Shown here piece after piece: positions 23,358-32,173 of a stretch of 64,000 bases of DNA (the stretch's first letter is position 1; each line of letters begins with the position of its first letter). Both the position numbers and the translations under genes were made by a program. The notes beneath the pieces are model-generated. The model ran no database searches. It was not told the DNA's origin and was given only the letters and a program-made list of their open reading frames with translations. Source of the DNA: Bacillota bacterium (GTDB taxonomy: Bacteria; Bacillota; Clostridia; Lachnospirales; Lachnospiraceae); contig JAEZFK010000028.1 of assembly GCA_023437715.1 (NCBI GenBank), positions 62,001 to 126,000 on the forward strand, written 5' to 3'.

Positions 23358-25565
23358 CTACTCTACACCGCGCTTGAAATGACCTCTCGTAAATTCCTCC
23401 AACTGCAATTCCCCATCTCTCCCATGGAGAAACTCCTCGGAAAAGCGTTTGATAACCGCTTCCGTCCGGGCCTTGTCCTCTATGGTAAACTGAAGCCGTA
23501 TGGAACTGGGAGAAAGCTTCCTCACCGTTTCCTCAAGTCCCAAAAGAGACAGGGGAGCTGAATTATAAATGGAATTATAGCAGAATCTGCAGTGGTTTCT
23601 TACGGGAAATTCTTTTCCCATCCGGTCCTTTATCATCAAAAGACCTGGGATCTTGTCACACTGTTCCACTCCCTGATGAATGCATTGGGCAGTCACCATC
23701 ATAGGCAGACGGCCGTATACCAGAAGCTCTCCCGGAACTTTAAGTTTTCCCAATTCCCGGCTGTTTAATTCCACCGGCCAGGTAAGCTGGTTGGCTCCCA
23801 GCCCTAAAAGCATTTCCTGAGCCCTGTTATTCATGCCGTATACGCCAAAATCAAAGATCAGACAGCTCTTTATGCCATTGTTCTTTAAGTAGACCGGCTC
23901 CTCCAGGGACCGGATCAGAAAGCCATCGAACCCGGCGTCTTTCAGTTCTTTTAAATGCCCGTTGAAAAACCGCTCCGCTTCTGTGCGGAATATATGGGGC
24001 ATAGTAAGGACGCATTCTTTGCCGTTTTTATGACAAAACTCCACAGAGGTTTTCCACGAATCCGGAGAAAATTCTGCTGCATCAATATAAATCCGTTTCA
24101 CATCAGCAGCATTTACCGCCGCCTCAAGGCAGTCCGGCCGTTCCAGGGAAACCGTGAGCTCCAGGCTCCTGTCTTTCATCTGGTTTTGGGAGTTTGGGCC
24201 GGTACAGCTATTTTCTGCTGTCTCCGTGTTTTCCTGCTCTTCCAATTTAGACCCGGCTCTGAAATGAGCTTCCAATACCGCCTTTTCCAATGCTTCCAAT
24301 CCTCTCCGTCGCAGATCATTGAGAGCCTGGACCGGCATAAATATGCTGCCCTTTATATCCGCCTCAAGAATTTCAAAGAAAAAGGGTGTATTCCCGGTCT
24401 TGTCCAGCTGTTTTTTCACCTTTTCTTCTGTCATGGGCTGATTCTGGGCCGTCTGCACCCTTTCGCCTGTAACAGTAACGCTTTGGCCGCAGCCCTCAAG
24501 GGTCAGACAGGCCTCCTGCCCCTCTTCCAGATATACGCGGCCGGCTGCCGGCTCCATGACCTGCTTGTCCACAAAATTTTTATCCAGATAATCAAAGAGC
24601 GTCTGATTTCCTTCCCGGAAAGCCGGTTTTTCTTTCCAGACCACCATATCACGGCCATTATGGTGCTTATAATATCCGTCGGTCTGTCCGCCCCGGTCAA
24701 AGAGATCCAGAAGTGTTTTCCGGTCCTGTTCCTCTACCCGGTAGCCCGCTCTTCCCTCTTTCAGATAGAGATCCACGTATTTGCGGTAAATACTCACCAC
24801 CCCTGCCGTATATCTGGGACTTTTCATTCTTCCTTCTATTTTCATGGAGTAAATCCCGGCTTCTACTATGTCAGGAATTATGTCCAGAGTGCTTAAATCC
24901 TTAAGACTTAAGCAGTAGCGTTCTTCTTTCTTCCCTAAATCCTTTCCATCCCGTTTCACCCCGAAAGGTAGGCGGCAGGTCTGTGCACACCTTCCCCTGT
25001 TTCCGCTGCGCCCTCCGATCAGGCTGCTGAATAAGCACTGTCCCGAATAGCAGTAGCACAAGGCACCATGGACAAAGCTTTCAATTTCCACGTCCACTTC
25101 ATTATGAATGCGCTCAATTTCTTTTAAGGACATTTCTCTCGCCGTGACAACACGCTCCGCCCCTAAATCCTTTAAGAGGCCTGCGCCGTAAACGCCGGTA
25201 ATGGTCATCTGGGTGCTTGCGTGTATAGGAAGACCGGGGAAATGCTTCCGTACAAAGGCTAAAACCCCAAGGTCCTGTACAATGACCGCATCCAGCCCCC
25301 TTTTATAATACGGAAGGAGATAATCGTAAAGCTCGTCCATCTCCTGCTCCTTCATCAGGGTATTGACTGTCATATACAGCTTACAGCCGTGGATATGTGC
25401 ATAATCAAGGGCTTCCAGCAGCCGATCCTCGCCCGGATTGTCCGCAAAAGCCCTTGCCCCAAACCGGCTTCCACCGATATAGACCGCGTCAGCCCCTGCC
25501 GCAACCGCCGCCTTCATACTTTCAAACGATCCTGCCGGAGCAAGGATTTCAACTGCTTTTTTCAC
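23358..25565 (-). CDS. U32-family protein with DUF3656 domain (RlhA-like)
   Basis: 735 residues from a GTG with AGGAGG 5 nt upstream. The N-terminal TIM-barrel (EILAPAGSFESMKAAVAAGA) and the U32 signature (ESFVHGALCYCYSGQCLFSS, then RGRCAQTCRLPF) hold the cysteines for an iron-sulfur cluster. A long C-terminal part resembles the DUF3656 extension. U32 proteins such as RlhA and TrhP hydroxylate rRNA or tRNA bases using prephenate-derived chemistry, and true peptidase activity is doubtful. The order zapA then U32 is common in Firmicutes. Which RNA it modifies is not decided by sequence. Confidence 0.9.
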   Translation of the reverse strand: MKKAVEILAPAGSFESMKAAVAAGADAVYIGGSRFGARAFADNPGEDRLLEALDYAHIHGCKLYMTVNTLMKEQEMDELYDYLLPYYKRGLDAVIVQDLGVLAFVRKHFPGLPIHASTQMTITGVYGAGLLKDLGAERVVTAREMSLKEIERIHNEVDVEIESFVHGALCYCYSGQCLFSSLIGGRSGNRGRCAQTCRLPFGVKRDGKDLGKKEERYCLSLKDLSTLDIIPDIVEAGIYSMKIEGRMKSPRYTAGVVSIYRKYVDLYLKEGRAGYRVEEQDRKTLLDLFDRGGQTDGYYKHHNGRDMVVWKEKPAFREGNQTLFDYLDKNFVDKQVMEPAAGRVYLEEGQEACLTLEGCGQSVTVTGERVQTAQNQPMTEEKVKKQLDKTGNTPFFFEILEADIKGSIFMPVQALNDLRRRGLEALEKAVLEAHFRAGSKLEEQENTETAENSCTGPNSQNQMKDRSLELTVSLERPDCLEAAVNAADVKRIYIDAAEFSPDSWKTSVEFCHKNGKECVLTMPHIFRTEAERFFNGHLKELKDAGFDGFLIRSLEEPVYLKNNGIKSCLIFDFGVYGMNNRAQEMLLGLGANQLTWPVELNSRELGKLKVPGELLVYGRLPMMVTAQCIHQGVEQCDKIPGLLMIKDRMGKEFPVRNHCRFCYNSIYNSAPLSLLGLEETVRKLSPSSIRLQFTIEDKARTEAVIKRFSEEFLHGRDGELQLEEFTRGHFKRGVE

Positions 25566-25653
25566 ATGTGCCTCCTGTTTGTATTGATTGATATCTTGTT
25601 TATTGATGAAAGAGAGGATGCCCCGGCCCCGCCAATTGACATCCCCTCCTGAT

Positions 25654-26022
25654 TCATTCCTTCTGACCGGAATCCGCAGATTTCTTTCCCCCTGCAAGTT
25701 CCGCCTTTGCCGCCTCAAGCTTCATCTGGGTGGCCACAAGCTCGTGCTTCAAGCTGTATGTCTCCTTCTCCATCTCCGCTTTCTGCTGTTCCAACCTGGC
25801 GATCTGTTCTCTTGCCTTAAAATAATCATCCGCCATATTCAGTTCTATCATAACATTCTGGTATTCCGCGCTCTGTTTGGTGAATCCCGCCTGACGCTTT
25901 AACGTCATAATCATCTCGTTAATATAGCTGGCCAGACGCTGGATATAGCCTTCGTCCTCGCTCCCACCCAATGTATAAATCTTACCGTCTATTAAAACCT
26001 CTGTAACGTGTTTGGAATCCAT
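25654..26022 (-). CDS. zapA: Cell-division protein ZapA
   Basis: 122 residues. An N-terminal ZapA fold (TEVLIDGKIYTLGGSEDE, IQRLASYINEMI) is followed by a coiled coil (about 70-112). ZapA bundles FtsZ filaments at the division ring. GGGAGAG precedes the ATG. It lies 244 bp after ruvB, with a structured repeat in the gap, and upstream of the U32, SEDS and PBP genes. Confidence 0.9.
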   Translation of the reverse strand: MDSKHVTEVLIDGKIYTLGGSEDEGYIQRLASYINEMIMTLKRQAGFTKQSAEYQNVMIELNMADDYFKAREQIARLEQQKAEMEKETYSLKHELVATQMKLEAAKAELAGGKKSADSGQKE

Positions 26023-26056
26023 GCTGTTTCTCTCCCTGTTATCATTTGCATTACGA

Positions 26057-26203
26057 TTCAGCCATGCAGAAATATTTGCGGGATTAGAGTATGGGGAGCT
26101 CGCTCACCAGGCTCAAATCCTGCAATTATTTCTATAGGGCGGAACGCCTGGCATGAATAATTTTGCGAGCTTCATCCGCAAAATTATGAATGGCATGGCT
26201 GAA
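26057..26203. repeat. Structured intergenic repeat, copy 1 (between ruvB and zapA)
   Basis: A 147-nt element with nested inverted repeats. The outer stem is TTCAGCCATGC (26057-26067) with GCATGGCTGAA (26193-26203). A second stem joins AGAAATATTTGCGGGATT with AATCCTGCAATTATTTCT, and a third is ATAATTTTGCG/CGCAAAATTAT. A near-identical, same-orientation copy lies at 28004-28141. Several differences between copies are compensatory in the stems, so the fold seems conserved. Identity unknown. Confidence 0.85.
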
Positions 26204-26266
26204 TATCAACTCATTATTACTATAACATACTTTACACAGTTAGGAAAGTTCTAAAATTGACGCAGT

Positions 26267-27265
26267 TCAAGACTCCATGACAATTCCCAAATGAGCATAA
26301 GCCCGTTCCGTTGCCACCCGCCCTCTGGAGGTGCGGTTTAAAAAGCCGTTCATAAGAAGATAGGGCTCATAGACGTCTTCCAGAGTTCCGGCATCCTCTC
26401 CCAAAGCGGCGGCCAGGGTATCTAACCCAACAGGACCTCCGGAAAACTTCTCAATCATAGTGGTTAAAATCGCCCGGTCGTTGTAATCTAAGCCAAACTT
26501 ATCCACATCCAGGATATCCAGGGCAAAGTCCGCCACTTCTTTTGTGATTTTTCCGTTATATTTCACCTGGGCAAAATCCCGGACCCTCTTTAAGAGGCGG
26601 TTTGCCAGTCTTGGGGTTCCTCTGGAACGTTTGGCGATTTCAGCCGCCCCTTCCTCTTCGATCTCTACATTTAAAACCATGGCAGAGCGGCATATGATGA
26701 CCTTAAGCTCCTGGGGCGTGTAAAATTCCAGCTTTTGCACCACGCCGAACCGGTCCCTTAAGGGCGCGGTCAAAAGACCGGCCCTGGTGGTCGCTCCCAC
26801 CAGGGTGAATTTAGGCAGGTCCAGACGGATGGATCTGGCTCCGGAATCTTTACCCAGCATAATATCAATGGCAAAGTCCTCCATGGCCGGATATAAAACC
26901 TCCTCCACCTGACGGTTTAATCGGTGAATCTCGTCTACGAACAGCACGTCGCCTTCCTGAAGGTTATTTAAAATGGCCGCCATCTCTCCCGGCTTTTCGA
27001 TGGCCGGTCCTGATGTGACTTTCATGTTGACCCCCATCTCATTGGCAATAATGCCGGAAAGGGTGGTCTTTCCCAGACCGGGCGGCCCGTAAAATAAGAC
27101 GTGGTCCAGAGATTCCCCTCTGGCCTTCGCCGCATCAATATACACCTTTAAATTGGCCCGTATTTTTTCCTGCCCAATGTATTCTTCCAGACACATAGGC
27201 CGCAGACTGGGCTCGATTCTTTTATCTTCTTCCGTTATTTCTGTTGTTATGATTCTACGTTCCAT
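26267..27265 (-). CDS. ruvB: Holliday junction branch-migration helicase RuvB
   Basis: 332 residues, normal length. AAA+ motor with Walker A (GPPGLGKTT), Walker B (LFVDEIHRL), sensor 1 (VGATTRAGLL) and the C-terminal winged helix (GLDTLAAALGEDAGTLEDVYEPYL in parts, GRVATERAY). With RuvA it drives branch migration of recombination junctions. It follows ruvA by 21 bp in one operon. The RBS is weak. The operon is flanked on both sides by copies of the structured repeat. Confidence 0.97.
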   Translation of the reverse strand: MERRIITTEITEEDKRIEPSLRPMCLEEYIGQEKIRANLKVYIDAAKARGESLDHVLFYGPPGLGKTTLSGIIANEMGVNMKVTSGPAIEKPGEMAAILNNLQEGDVLFVDEIHRLNRQVEEVLYPAMEDFAIDIMLGKDSGARSIRLDLPKFTLVGATTRAGLLTAPLRDRFGVVQKLEFYTPQELKVIICRSAMVLNVEIEEEGAAEIAKRSRGTPRLANRLLKRVRDFAQVKYNGKITKEVADFALDILDVDKFGLDYNDRAILTTMIEKFSGGPVGLDTLAAALGEDAGTLEDVYEPYLLMNGFLNRTSRGRVATERAYAHLGIVMES

Positions 27266-27286
27266 CTCTGTTTTTACCCGCTATTT

Positions 27287-27898
27287 TTATATAAACGCCA
27301 GATGCTTTAAGGAGGCCTTAAGCACATCTTCCGCCGTCATGGTCTCGGTTACTTCTACCTGGCGTACCGCCCGCCCTGCCTCTGCCTGGGAGTAGCCCAA
27401 AGCTGTCAGGGCCTCGATGGCTTCTCCTGCCACGCCATGGGATAGTGGATTCCTGCCGGTGTCCTCCAGAATAAACTGCTGGGGCAGAACATCCGCCATA
27501 TTGATCTTATCCTTTAAATCCAGAATGATCCTCTGAGCCGTCTTTGCTCCGATTCCCGGCGCTCTGGAAATGGCCTTTGCATCTCCGGAAAGAATGGCCA
27601 TCCTTAAATCATCAGGGGCCATTGCGGAAAGAACCCCTAAGGCGCCCTTGGGGCCAATGCCGTTTACGCTTATGAGCTGCTTAAACATCTGCAGATCCTG
27701 ACGGTTTAAGAAGCCGTAGAGGCACATGGCATCCTCTCTCACCTGAAAATATGTATAAAGCTTTGCTTCCTTCCCGATGCCCGGAAGCTTTTCCAGCACG
27801 GACAATGGCACATGGACCTCCAGGCCCACATTCCCGCTTTCTATGACAACCGTATCTTCAAAAATTTCGGCCAGCGGCCCTTTTACAAAAGAAATCAC
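27287..27898 (-). CDS. ruvA: Holliday junction-binding protein RuvA
   Basis: 203 residues, exactly the family length, from a GTG at 27898 with AAGGAG 9 nt upstream. The longer open frame upstream does not belong to the protein. The OB-fold N-terminus (FVKGPLAEIFEDTVVIESG), the two helix-hairpin-helix motifs (LISVNGIGPKGALGVL, RAPGIGAKTAQRIILDL) and the C-terminal RuvB-contacting domain (ALTALGYSQAEA) are all seen. First gene of ruvAB. Confidence 0.96.
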   Translation of the reverse strand: MISFVKGPLAEIFEDTVVIESGNVGLEVHVPLSVLEKLPGIGKEAKLYTYFQVREDAMCLYGFLNRQDLQMFKQLISVNGIGPKGALGVLSAMAPDDLRMAILSGDAKAISRAPGIGAKTAQRIILDLKDKINMADVLPQQFILEDTGRNPLSHGVAGEAIEALTALGYSQAEAGRAVRQVEVTETMTAEDVLKASLKHLAFI

Positions 27899-28003
27899 TC
27901 TGTCCGTCTCCTTTTTCTTCCATGGTACTTTGACATTTATCATAGCATACTGCCTCAGGTTATGCAAGCAGATAGTCGAACAAAGATTCTGTTTTACAGT
28001 TCA

Positions 28004-28141
28004 GATGTGCAGAAACATTTGCAGAATTTGTGAATGGGGAGCTCGCTCACCAGGCACAAATCCTGCAAATGTTTCTATAGGGCGGACGCCCGACATGAAT
28101 AATTTTGCGAGCCCCACCCGCAAAATTATGAATGGCACATC
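28004..28141. repeat. Structured intergenic repeat, copy 2 (upstream of ruvA)
   Basis: A 138-nt relative of 26057-26203 in the same orientation. The outer stem here is GATGTGC/GCACATC, which keeps pairing despite differing from copy 1. Further stems are AGAAACATTTGCAG with CTGCAAATGTTTCT, GGGCG/CGCCC and ATAATTTTGCG/CGCAAAATTAT. The invariant core GGGGAGCTCGCTCACCAGGC is shared. It lies between the ruvA start and the divergent nuclease gene. Confidence 0.85.
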
Positions 28142-28173
28142 GTCCCCCCTCCAATCTCCCCCCCCCTCATCCG

Positions 28174-28202
28174 TTGACGAACCGCCCATATTCCGCTATA
28201 AT
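28174..28202 (+). promoter_or_regulatory. Sigma-A promoter of the YprB-like gene
   Basis: TTGACG (28174-28179), 17 nt, TATAAT (28197-28202), about 20 nt before the mapped start region and 28 nt before the ATG. Confidence 0.75.
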
Positions 28203-28230
28203 ATGGTTGAAAGAAAGGACAAAATCAGCC

Positions 28231-29325
28231 ATGATCACCTTAGAAAAAACCATCTCATTTCACGAAACATATCCCCTTGAACGGATCGGCAGAAAAGAAG
28301 AGCTCCTGTTCTTTGATATTGAAACCACAGGCTTTTCCGGGGAATACTCCACCCTTTACTTAATCGGCTGTGTCTATTACCGGAATGACCGGTGGAACCT
28401 GGTCCAGTGGTTTGCAGATACCCTGGATTCGGAAAGAGAAGTCCTTGGGACTTTTTTTGAATTTATGAAAGATTTCACAAAGGTCATACATTTTAATGGG
28501 GATGGATTTGATATTCCTTACTTATCAAAGCGCTGCCTGGCCCACGGTCTGCCCTACGGTTTTTCCGGTGTGGAAAGCCTGGATATCTATAAAAAAATAC
28601 GCCCTTACCGGGGAATCCTGGGACTTTCCAGCATGAAGCAGAAAGCCATTGAGGAATTTTTAAAGGTAGAGCGAAAGGACCTTTATTCCGGCGGACAGCT
28701 GATTGAGGTCTATAAGGATTACCTCATTTCCCATGATAAATATTTATTTGATCTCCTCATCCTGCACAACGAAGATGATCTGAAAGGAATGCCTTTAATA
28801 CTTCCTATTTTAAATTATCCCGACTTTTTGGAGCACGATTTTCTGCTGGAGCAGCAGGAGGTCTTTCACCAGACGGATATCTTCGGACGGCCCCAGCCCA
28901 TGCTGAAGCTCACCTGCACAAACGGTTTTTCCGTTCCTGTAGAATTTTCAAAATCCAATTCCCTTGTGCTTCTGGAGGCGGAAAGGGAATATCTGTCCCT
29001 TACCATTGACCTTTATGAGGGAGAGCTTAAATATTTTTATCCTGATTATAAAAATTATTTTTATTTGGTTTATGAGGATAAAGCCATACATAAGAGCGTA
29101 GCAGAATACGTAGATAAGGAGGCCCGGGTGAAAGCTACGGCAAAAACCTGCTATACCCGTCAGGCAGGCTGCTATCTTCCGCAGTTTTCCTGTCTTTGGA
29201 CGCCCTGCCTCCAAAAAGAATTTAAAGATAAGATCACATATGTTTCCTACGAACCTCATTTTTTCGAGGAGGAAAGAAATGCCAGCCGGTATATCCGCCA
29301 CCTGCTGGAGGTCTTGTCCCGGTAG
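28231..29325 (+). CDS. Ribonuclease H-like exonuclease, YprB family
   Basis: 364 residues from the ATG at 28231; upstream codons of the longer frame run into the repeat and promoter and are excluded. DEDD-type nuclease residues appear in LLFFDIETTGFSG (Asp/Glu), HFNGDGFDIPYLSKR and LHNEDDLKGM. The C-terminal 170 residues are not catalytic and are of unknown role. Members are thought to be 3'-5' exonucleases acting on nucleic acid. Divergent from ruvAB. Confidence 0.85.
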   Translation: MITLEKTISFHETYPLERIGRKEELLFFDIETTGFSGEYSTLYLIGCVYYRNDRWNLVQWFADTLDSEREVLGTFFEFMKDFTKVIHFNGDGFDIPYLSKRCLAHGLPYGFSGVESLDIYKKIRPYRGILGLSSMKQKAIEEFLKVERKDLYSGGQLIEVYKDYLISHDKYLFDLLILHNEDDLKGMPLILPILNYPDFLEHDFLLEQQEVFHQTDIFGRPQPMLKLTCTNGFSVPVEFSKSNSLVLLEAEREYLSLTIDLYEGELKYFYPDYKNYFYLVYEDKAIHKSVAEYVDKEARVKATAKTCYTRQAGCYLPQFSCLWTPCLQKEFKDKITYVSYEPHFFEEERNASRYIRHLLEVLSR

Positions 29326-29340
29326 GCTGAGGAAACCGGT

Positions 29341-29886
29341 CTAATAATCTCCTTTTTTCAGCAGCTTTCTGATATAGGCAAAGGTCTTTTTCTCCCCCTG
29401 GTCCTTCAGCATTAGAAGGAGCTCCTCCAACAGCTGCCTGGTTTCCGGCGCTATGACCATGTAGGGGCTGCCGTAGATATAGTATTCCCAGGGGGAGGCG
29501 TCGGTGTAATTCTTCCCCTGATAGGTCCTGGAAGCCGCAATCCTGTCCATAATCATTTCAACGACATATTTTAAGGGCATCTTATGCCCTACCAGCCCCT
29601 TTGACATGTCCGTCGTAAAATCAATCCAATATTCAAAATGATGCTTGTTGCGGCCTTTGTGATGGAGCCAGGCTTTGGAAAAGCCTTTCTCTTCCCGTTC
29701 TGCCGCGTTGGGGCTTCTGGTCCCCTGATAATAAAGTACGCCGGGAATAAATTCCTCGGGGCCATATTTTGACAGATCATGAAGAAGTCCCTGTTTTATA
29801 AGGCCAACACTGAAACAGTATTTCATGACCCGGATCTTGTGTATACTAATTGTGCTGAAATGTCTCCATAGGTTTCTTAATTTCAT
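29341..29886 (-). CDS. DUF5662-family protein
   Basis: 181 residues. The conserved segments LIKQGLLHDLSKYGPEEF and AWLHHKGRNKHHFEYW are rich in His and Asp, which suggests an HD-like metal site. I recognise the pattern as DUF5662, whose function is unknown. The ATG at 29886 is chosen because GAAGGA is 7 nt upstream. It converges with the YprB-like gene 15 bp away, and a long AT-rich gap separates it from the cold-shock gene. Confidence 0.75.
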   Translation of the reverse strand: MKLRNLWRHFSTISIHKIRVMKYCFSVGLIKQGLLHDLSKYGPEEFIPGVLYYQGTRSPNAAEREEKGFSKAWLHHKGRNKHHFEYWIDFTTDMSKGLVGHKMPLKYVVEMIMDRIAASRTYQGKNYTDASPWEYYIYGSPYMVIAPETRQLLEELLLMLKDQGEKKTFAYIRKLLKKGDY

Positions 29887-30009
29887 TATTTTTTCCTTCT
29901 TGTTTCTCAAAAAAATCTTCTTTCATTCTATCATCTTTTTAAAGATTTCACCACTTATTTTGTCTGGCAGTTTATTTTATAGAATTCTTTTTTTCAAAGC
30001 GGAAAATAT

Positions 30010-30064
30010 TTGACACTATTCCCTTTTTATGCTATTCTTAGGGAAGTTACAGATATCCTGTAAC
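30010..30064 (+). promoter_or_regulatory. Promoter and leader hairpin of the cold-shock gene
   Basis: TTGACA (30010-30015), 17 nt, TATTCT (30033-30038). The leader then forms GTTACAG/CTGTAAC (30046-30064, 5-nt loop) ahead of the RBS TTGGAGG. Cold-shock mRNAs are known to use structured leaders as thermosensors; that role here is inferred. Confidence 0.65.
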
Positions 30065-30099
30065 GGTACAATTTTTTTATTCATTTTGGAGGTATCGTA

Positions 30100-30297
30100 A
30101 TGAAAGGTACAGTTAAGTGGTTTAACAACCAAAAAGGTTACGGATTCATTTCCGACGAACAGGGTAACGATGTATTTGTTCACTACTCAGGACTCAGCAT
30201 GGATGGCTTCAAGTCTTTAGACGAAGGCGCTGCCGTAGAGTTCGATGTAGTAGACGGAGCTAAGGGGCCACAGGCTACGAACGTAATCAAATTATAA
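30100..30297 (+). CDS. csp: Cold-shock protein (CspA family)
   Basis: 65 residues forming one OB-fold cold-shock domain. RNA-binding motifs RNP1 (KGYGFIS) and RNP2 (VFVHY) are intact. It acts as an RNA chaperone or antiterminator. GGAGG lies 7 nt before the ATG. Monocistronic, with its own promoter, leader hairpin and a perfect terminator. Confidence 0.97.
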   Translation: MKGTVKWFNNQKGYGFISDEQGNDVFVHYSGLSMDGFKSLDEGAAVEFDVVDGAKGPQATNVIKL

Positions 30298-30366
30298 TCA
30301 TTGACTTATCAGTGTACCTTTTTTCAAATACAGGAAGAAGTTATATTGTTTCACATGATTACGATT

Positions 30367-30394
30367 AGAGCCATCCAGAGGATGGCTCTTTTTG
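30367..30394 (+). terminator. Intrinsic terminator of the cold-shock gene
   Basis: AGAGCCATCC (30367-30376), loop AGAG, GGATGGCTCT-type arm (30380-30389), then TTTTT. It lies 6 bp from the convergent hslO stop. Confidence 0.92.
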
Positions 30395-30399
30395 ACGCT

Positions 30400-31281
30400 T
30401 TAAACCTTAGCTCTTTCATACAGCTCTTTCAAATCTTCCACTGTGAATTCGTAATTTTTATTACAGAAATGACAGTTCACCTCAATGCTCTTCCCATCGT
30501 CAATCATTTCCTGAAGGTCTTTTTTACCGATGCTGACCAGGGCCTTTTCCACCCTGTCCTTATCACAGTTGCAGTAAAAGCGTGCCGGCGACTGTTCCAT
30601 CATTTCAAGCCCAAACTCGCCCAGAATGTGCTGAAGAATCATTTCCGGCGTGTCTCCCTGATCCAAAAGGGAAGTGATGGAGCTGATCTCACCCAGCTTT
30701 TTCTCCAGCCTGTCCACCATATCGTCAGAAGCTCCCGGCAGAAGCTGGATAATAAATCCCCCTGCCTGTTTCACCGTATTATCCTTATTCATTAAAACAC
30801 CGAGAGCCACAGAGGATGGAGTCTGTTCGGAGGTGGCATAGTAATAGGTCAGATCCTCGGCGATCTCTCCGCCTACCAGTATGGTCTGTCCCACATAAGG
30901 CTCTTTTAAGCCAATGTCTCTGATGACGCTTAAAACGCCCTCACCTACCGCACCGCCCACATCCAGCTTTCCGGCCGGGCTTGGAGGAAGCATGACTCCC
31001 GGGTTGTAGGCATAGCCCTTTACATTTCCCTTGGAATCCGCGGTTACCGTAAGTCCTTCAATGGGGCCGCTTCCCTGAATCTTTAAGGTCAGAATGTCAT
31101 CTTCTCCCTTCATCATAATCCCCATCATGGCTCCTGCCGTCAAAAGCCTGCCTAAGGCGGCTGTAGCCACAGGGCTTGTACTATGAGCCTGCCTTGCCTG
31201 TTCCACCAGCTCTCTGGTGGTTGCGGCAAAGGCCCGGATCTGATGATCGCCTGCCGTTGCCCTTACAATATAATCAGCCAT
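30400..31281 (-). CDS. hslO: Redox-regulated chaperone Hsp33
   Basis: 293 residues, the normal length. The N-terminal chaperone domain is followed by the zinc/redox switch CxC...CxxC (FYCNCDKDR and VNCHFCNKNY). Oxidation releases zinc, forms disulfides and activates holdase function. GGAGG precedes the ATG. It follows the methyltransferase gene by 5 bp and is likely co-transcribed. Confidence 0.96.
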   Translation of the reverse strand: MADYIVRATAGDHQIRAFAATTRELVEQARQAHSTSPVATAALGRLLTAGAMMGIMMKGEDDILTLKIQGSGPIEGLTVTADSKGNVKGYAYNPGVMLPPSPAGKLDVGGAVGEGVLSVIRDIGLKEPYVGQTILVGGEIAEDLTYYYATSEQTPSSVALGVLMNKDNTVKQAGGFIIQLLPGASDDMVDRLEKKLGEISSITSLLDQGDTPEMILQHILGEFGLEMMEQSPARFYCNCDKDRVEKALVSIGKKDLQEMIDDGKSIEVNCHFCNKNYEFTVEDLKELYERAKV

Positions 31282-31286
31282 ATCAT

Positions 31287-32057
31287 TTATTCCTCCATTC
31301 TGCGCGTCTTGCCATGTTCCCTGGCTATTACATAAATTCTTTCACTGTTATCCTTTACGGGTTCTCTTGTAAAGGCATCATAGGATGCCACAAACTCCAG
31401 GCCGGCCTCTTTCAATGCCTTTTTTATCACTTCAAGAGAGTAAGCCCTCTGATAATGGTTTTCCCTGTATTTCCTATATATATCCCCGTCCTGCCTGATA
31501 AACAGCGAAAGGCCGTACTCGTTGATCCCGGACTCTTTGTCGTAATAATTCTCCCAGATAAAGCTTGAGTCCTCCCGGTCCTCGGCAATGGTGGAATCTC
31601 CCAGCAGATTTTCATATTTGTAAACCGTGTTTAAATCAAATATAAAAACCCCTTCCGGATCCAGATAATTATTGACCAGCCGGAAAACCTGGACCAGATC
31701 TTCGTATTCCAGGATGTAATTCATGCAGTCACAGATACTTATGACAGCGCCTACAGTGCCGTATAGCTCAAATTCTCTCATATCCTGAAGAAGATAGAGA
31801 ATGTCCTTTCCCGACTCTTCCCGTTTCTCCATGGCGATCTGCAGCATATCCTCAGAGCTGTCCACTCCGATCATATCATATCCCTGTTCCGCTAAGAGCT
31901 CTGTCAGGCTCCCTGTTCCACAGCCCAAATCCAGAACCAGGCCGTCCCTGATTCCATATTCCTCCAGCAGACCGGTCACATATTTACACCAGTCCTCATA
32001 GGGAATATTATCCATAAACAGATCATAGACTTCCGCAAAGCCGGTATACGCTTCCAT
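31287..32057 (-). CDS. Class I SAM-dependent methyltransferase
   Basis: 256 residues from the ATG at 32057 (GGAG 8 nt upstream); the longer frame upstream lacks family character. Rossmann motifs are VLDLGCGTGSLTELLAEQG (motif I), MIGVDSSEDML (motif II) and AVISICDCMNYI (motif IV region). Small-molecule or protein methyltransferases share these, and the substrate is not evident. It forms an operon with hslO and perhaps the SEC-C gene, although a hairpin lies between. Confidence 0.88.
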   Translation of the reverse strand: MEAYTGFAEVYDLFMDNIPYEDWCKYVTGLLEEYGIRDGLVLDLGCGTGSLTELLAEQGYDMIGVDSSEDMLQIAMEKREESGKDILYLLQDMREFELYGTVGAVISICDCMNYILEYEDLVQVFRLVNNYLDPEGVFIFDLNTVYKYENLLGDSTIAEDREDSSFIWENYYDKESGINEYGLSLFIRQDGDIYRKYRENHYQRAYSLEVIKKALKEAGLEFVASYDAFTREPVKDNSERIYVIAREHGKTRRMEE

Positions 32058-32100
32058 TTGCGATTCTCCTTTCGGGCTTAAGTTCTTCCCCGTAAAAACA

Positions 32101-32132
32101 AAGCAGGTAACTCCATAAAGAGGTACCCGCTT
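32101..32132 (-). terminator. Terminator after the SEC-C gene
   Basis: AAGCAGGTAACTC pairs (11 of 13) with GAGGTACCCGCTT. On the minus strand TGTTTTTAC follows. Confidence 0.6.
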
Positions 32133-32173
32133 TCCTGCCGCTTTCTCCTGCTGCCGAAGCAGCGTCCTTTTGA

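Noticed and set aside
23955..24896. A 313-residue open frame antisense to the U32 gene
   Set aside because: The U32 protein on the other strand has clear family motifs throughout; this frame has no RBS and no domain character.
26057..28141. ruvAB as cargo of a composite transposon
   Set aside because: The flanking copies are about 140 bp with no transposase and ruvAB is a core operon; flanking repeats alone do not show mobility.
28001..28189. Short open frame within the structured repeat upstream of ruvA
   Set aside because: The DNA is palindromic repeat; no RBS and no counterpart in the other copy.
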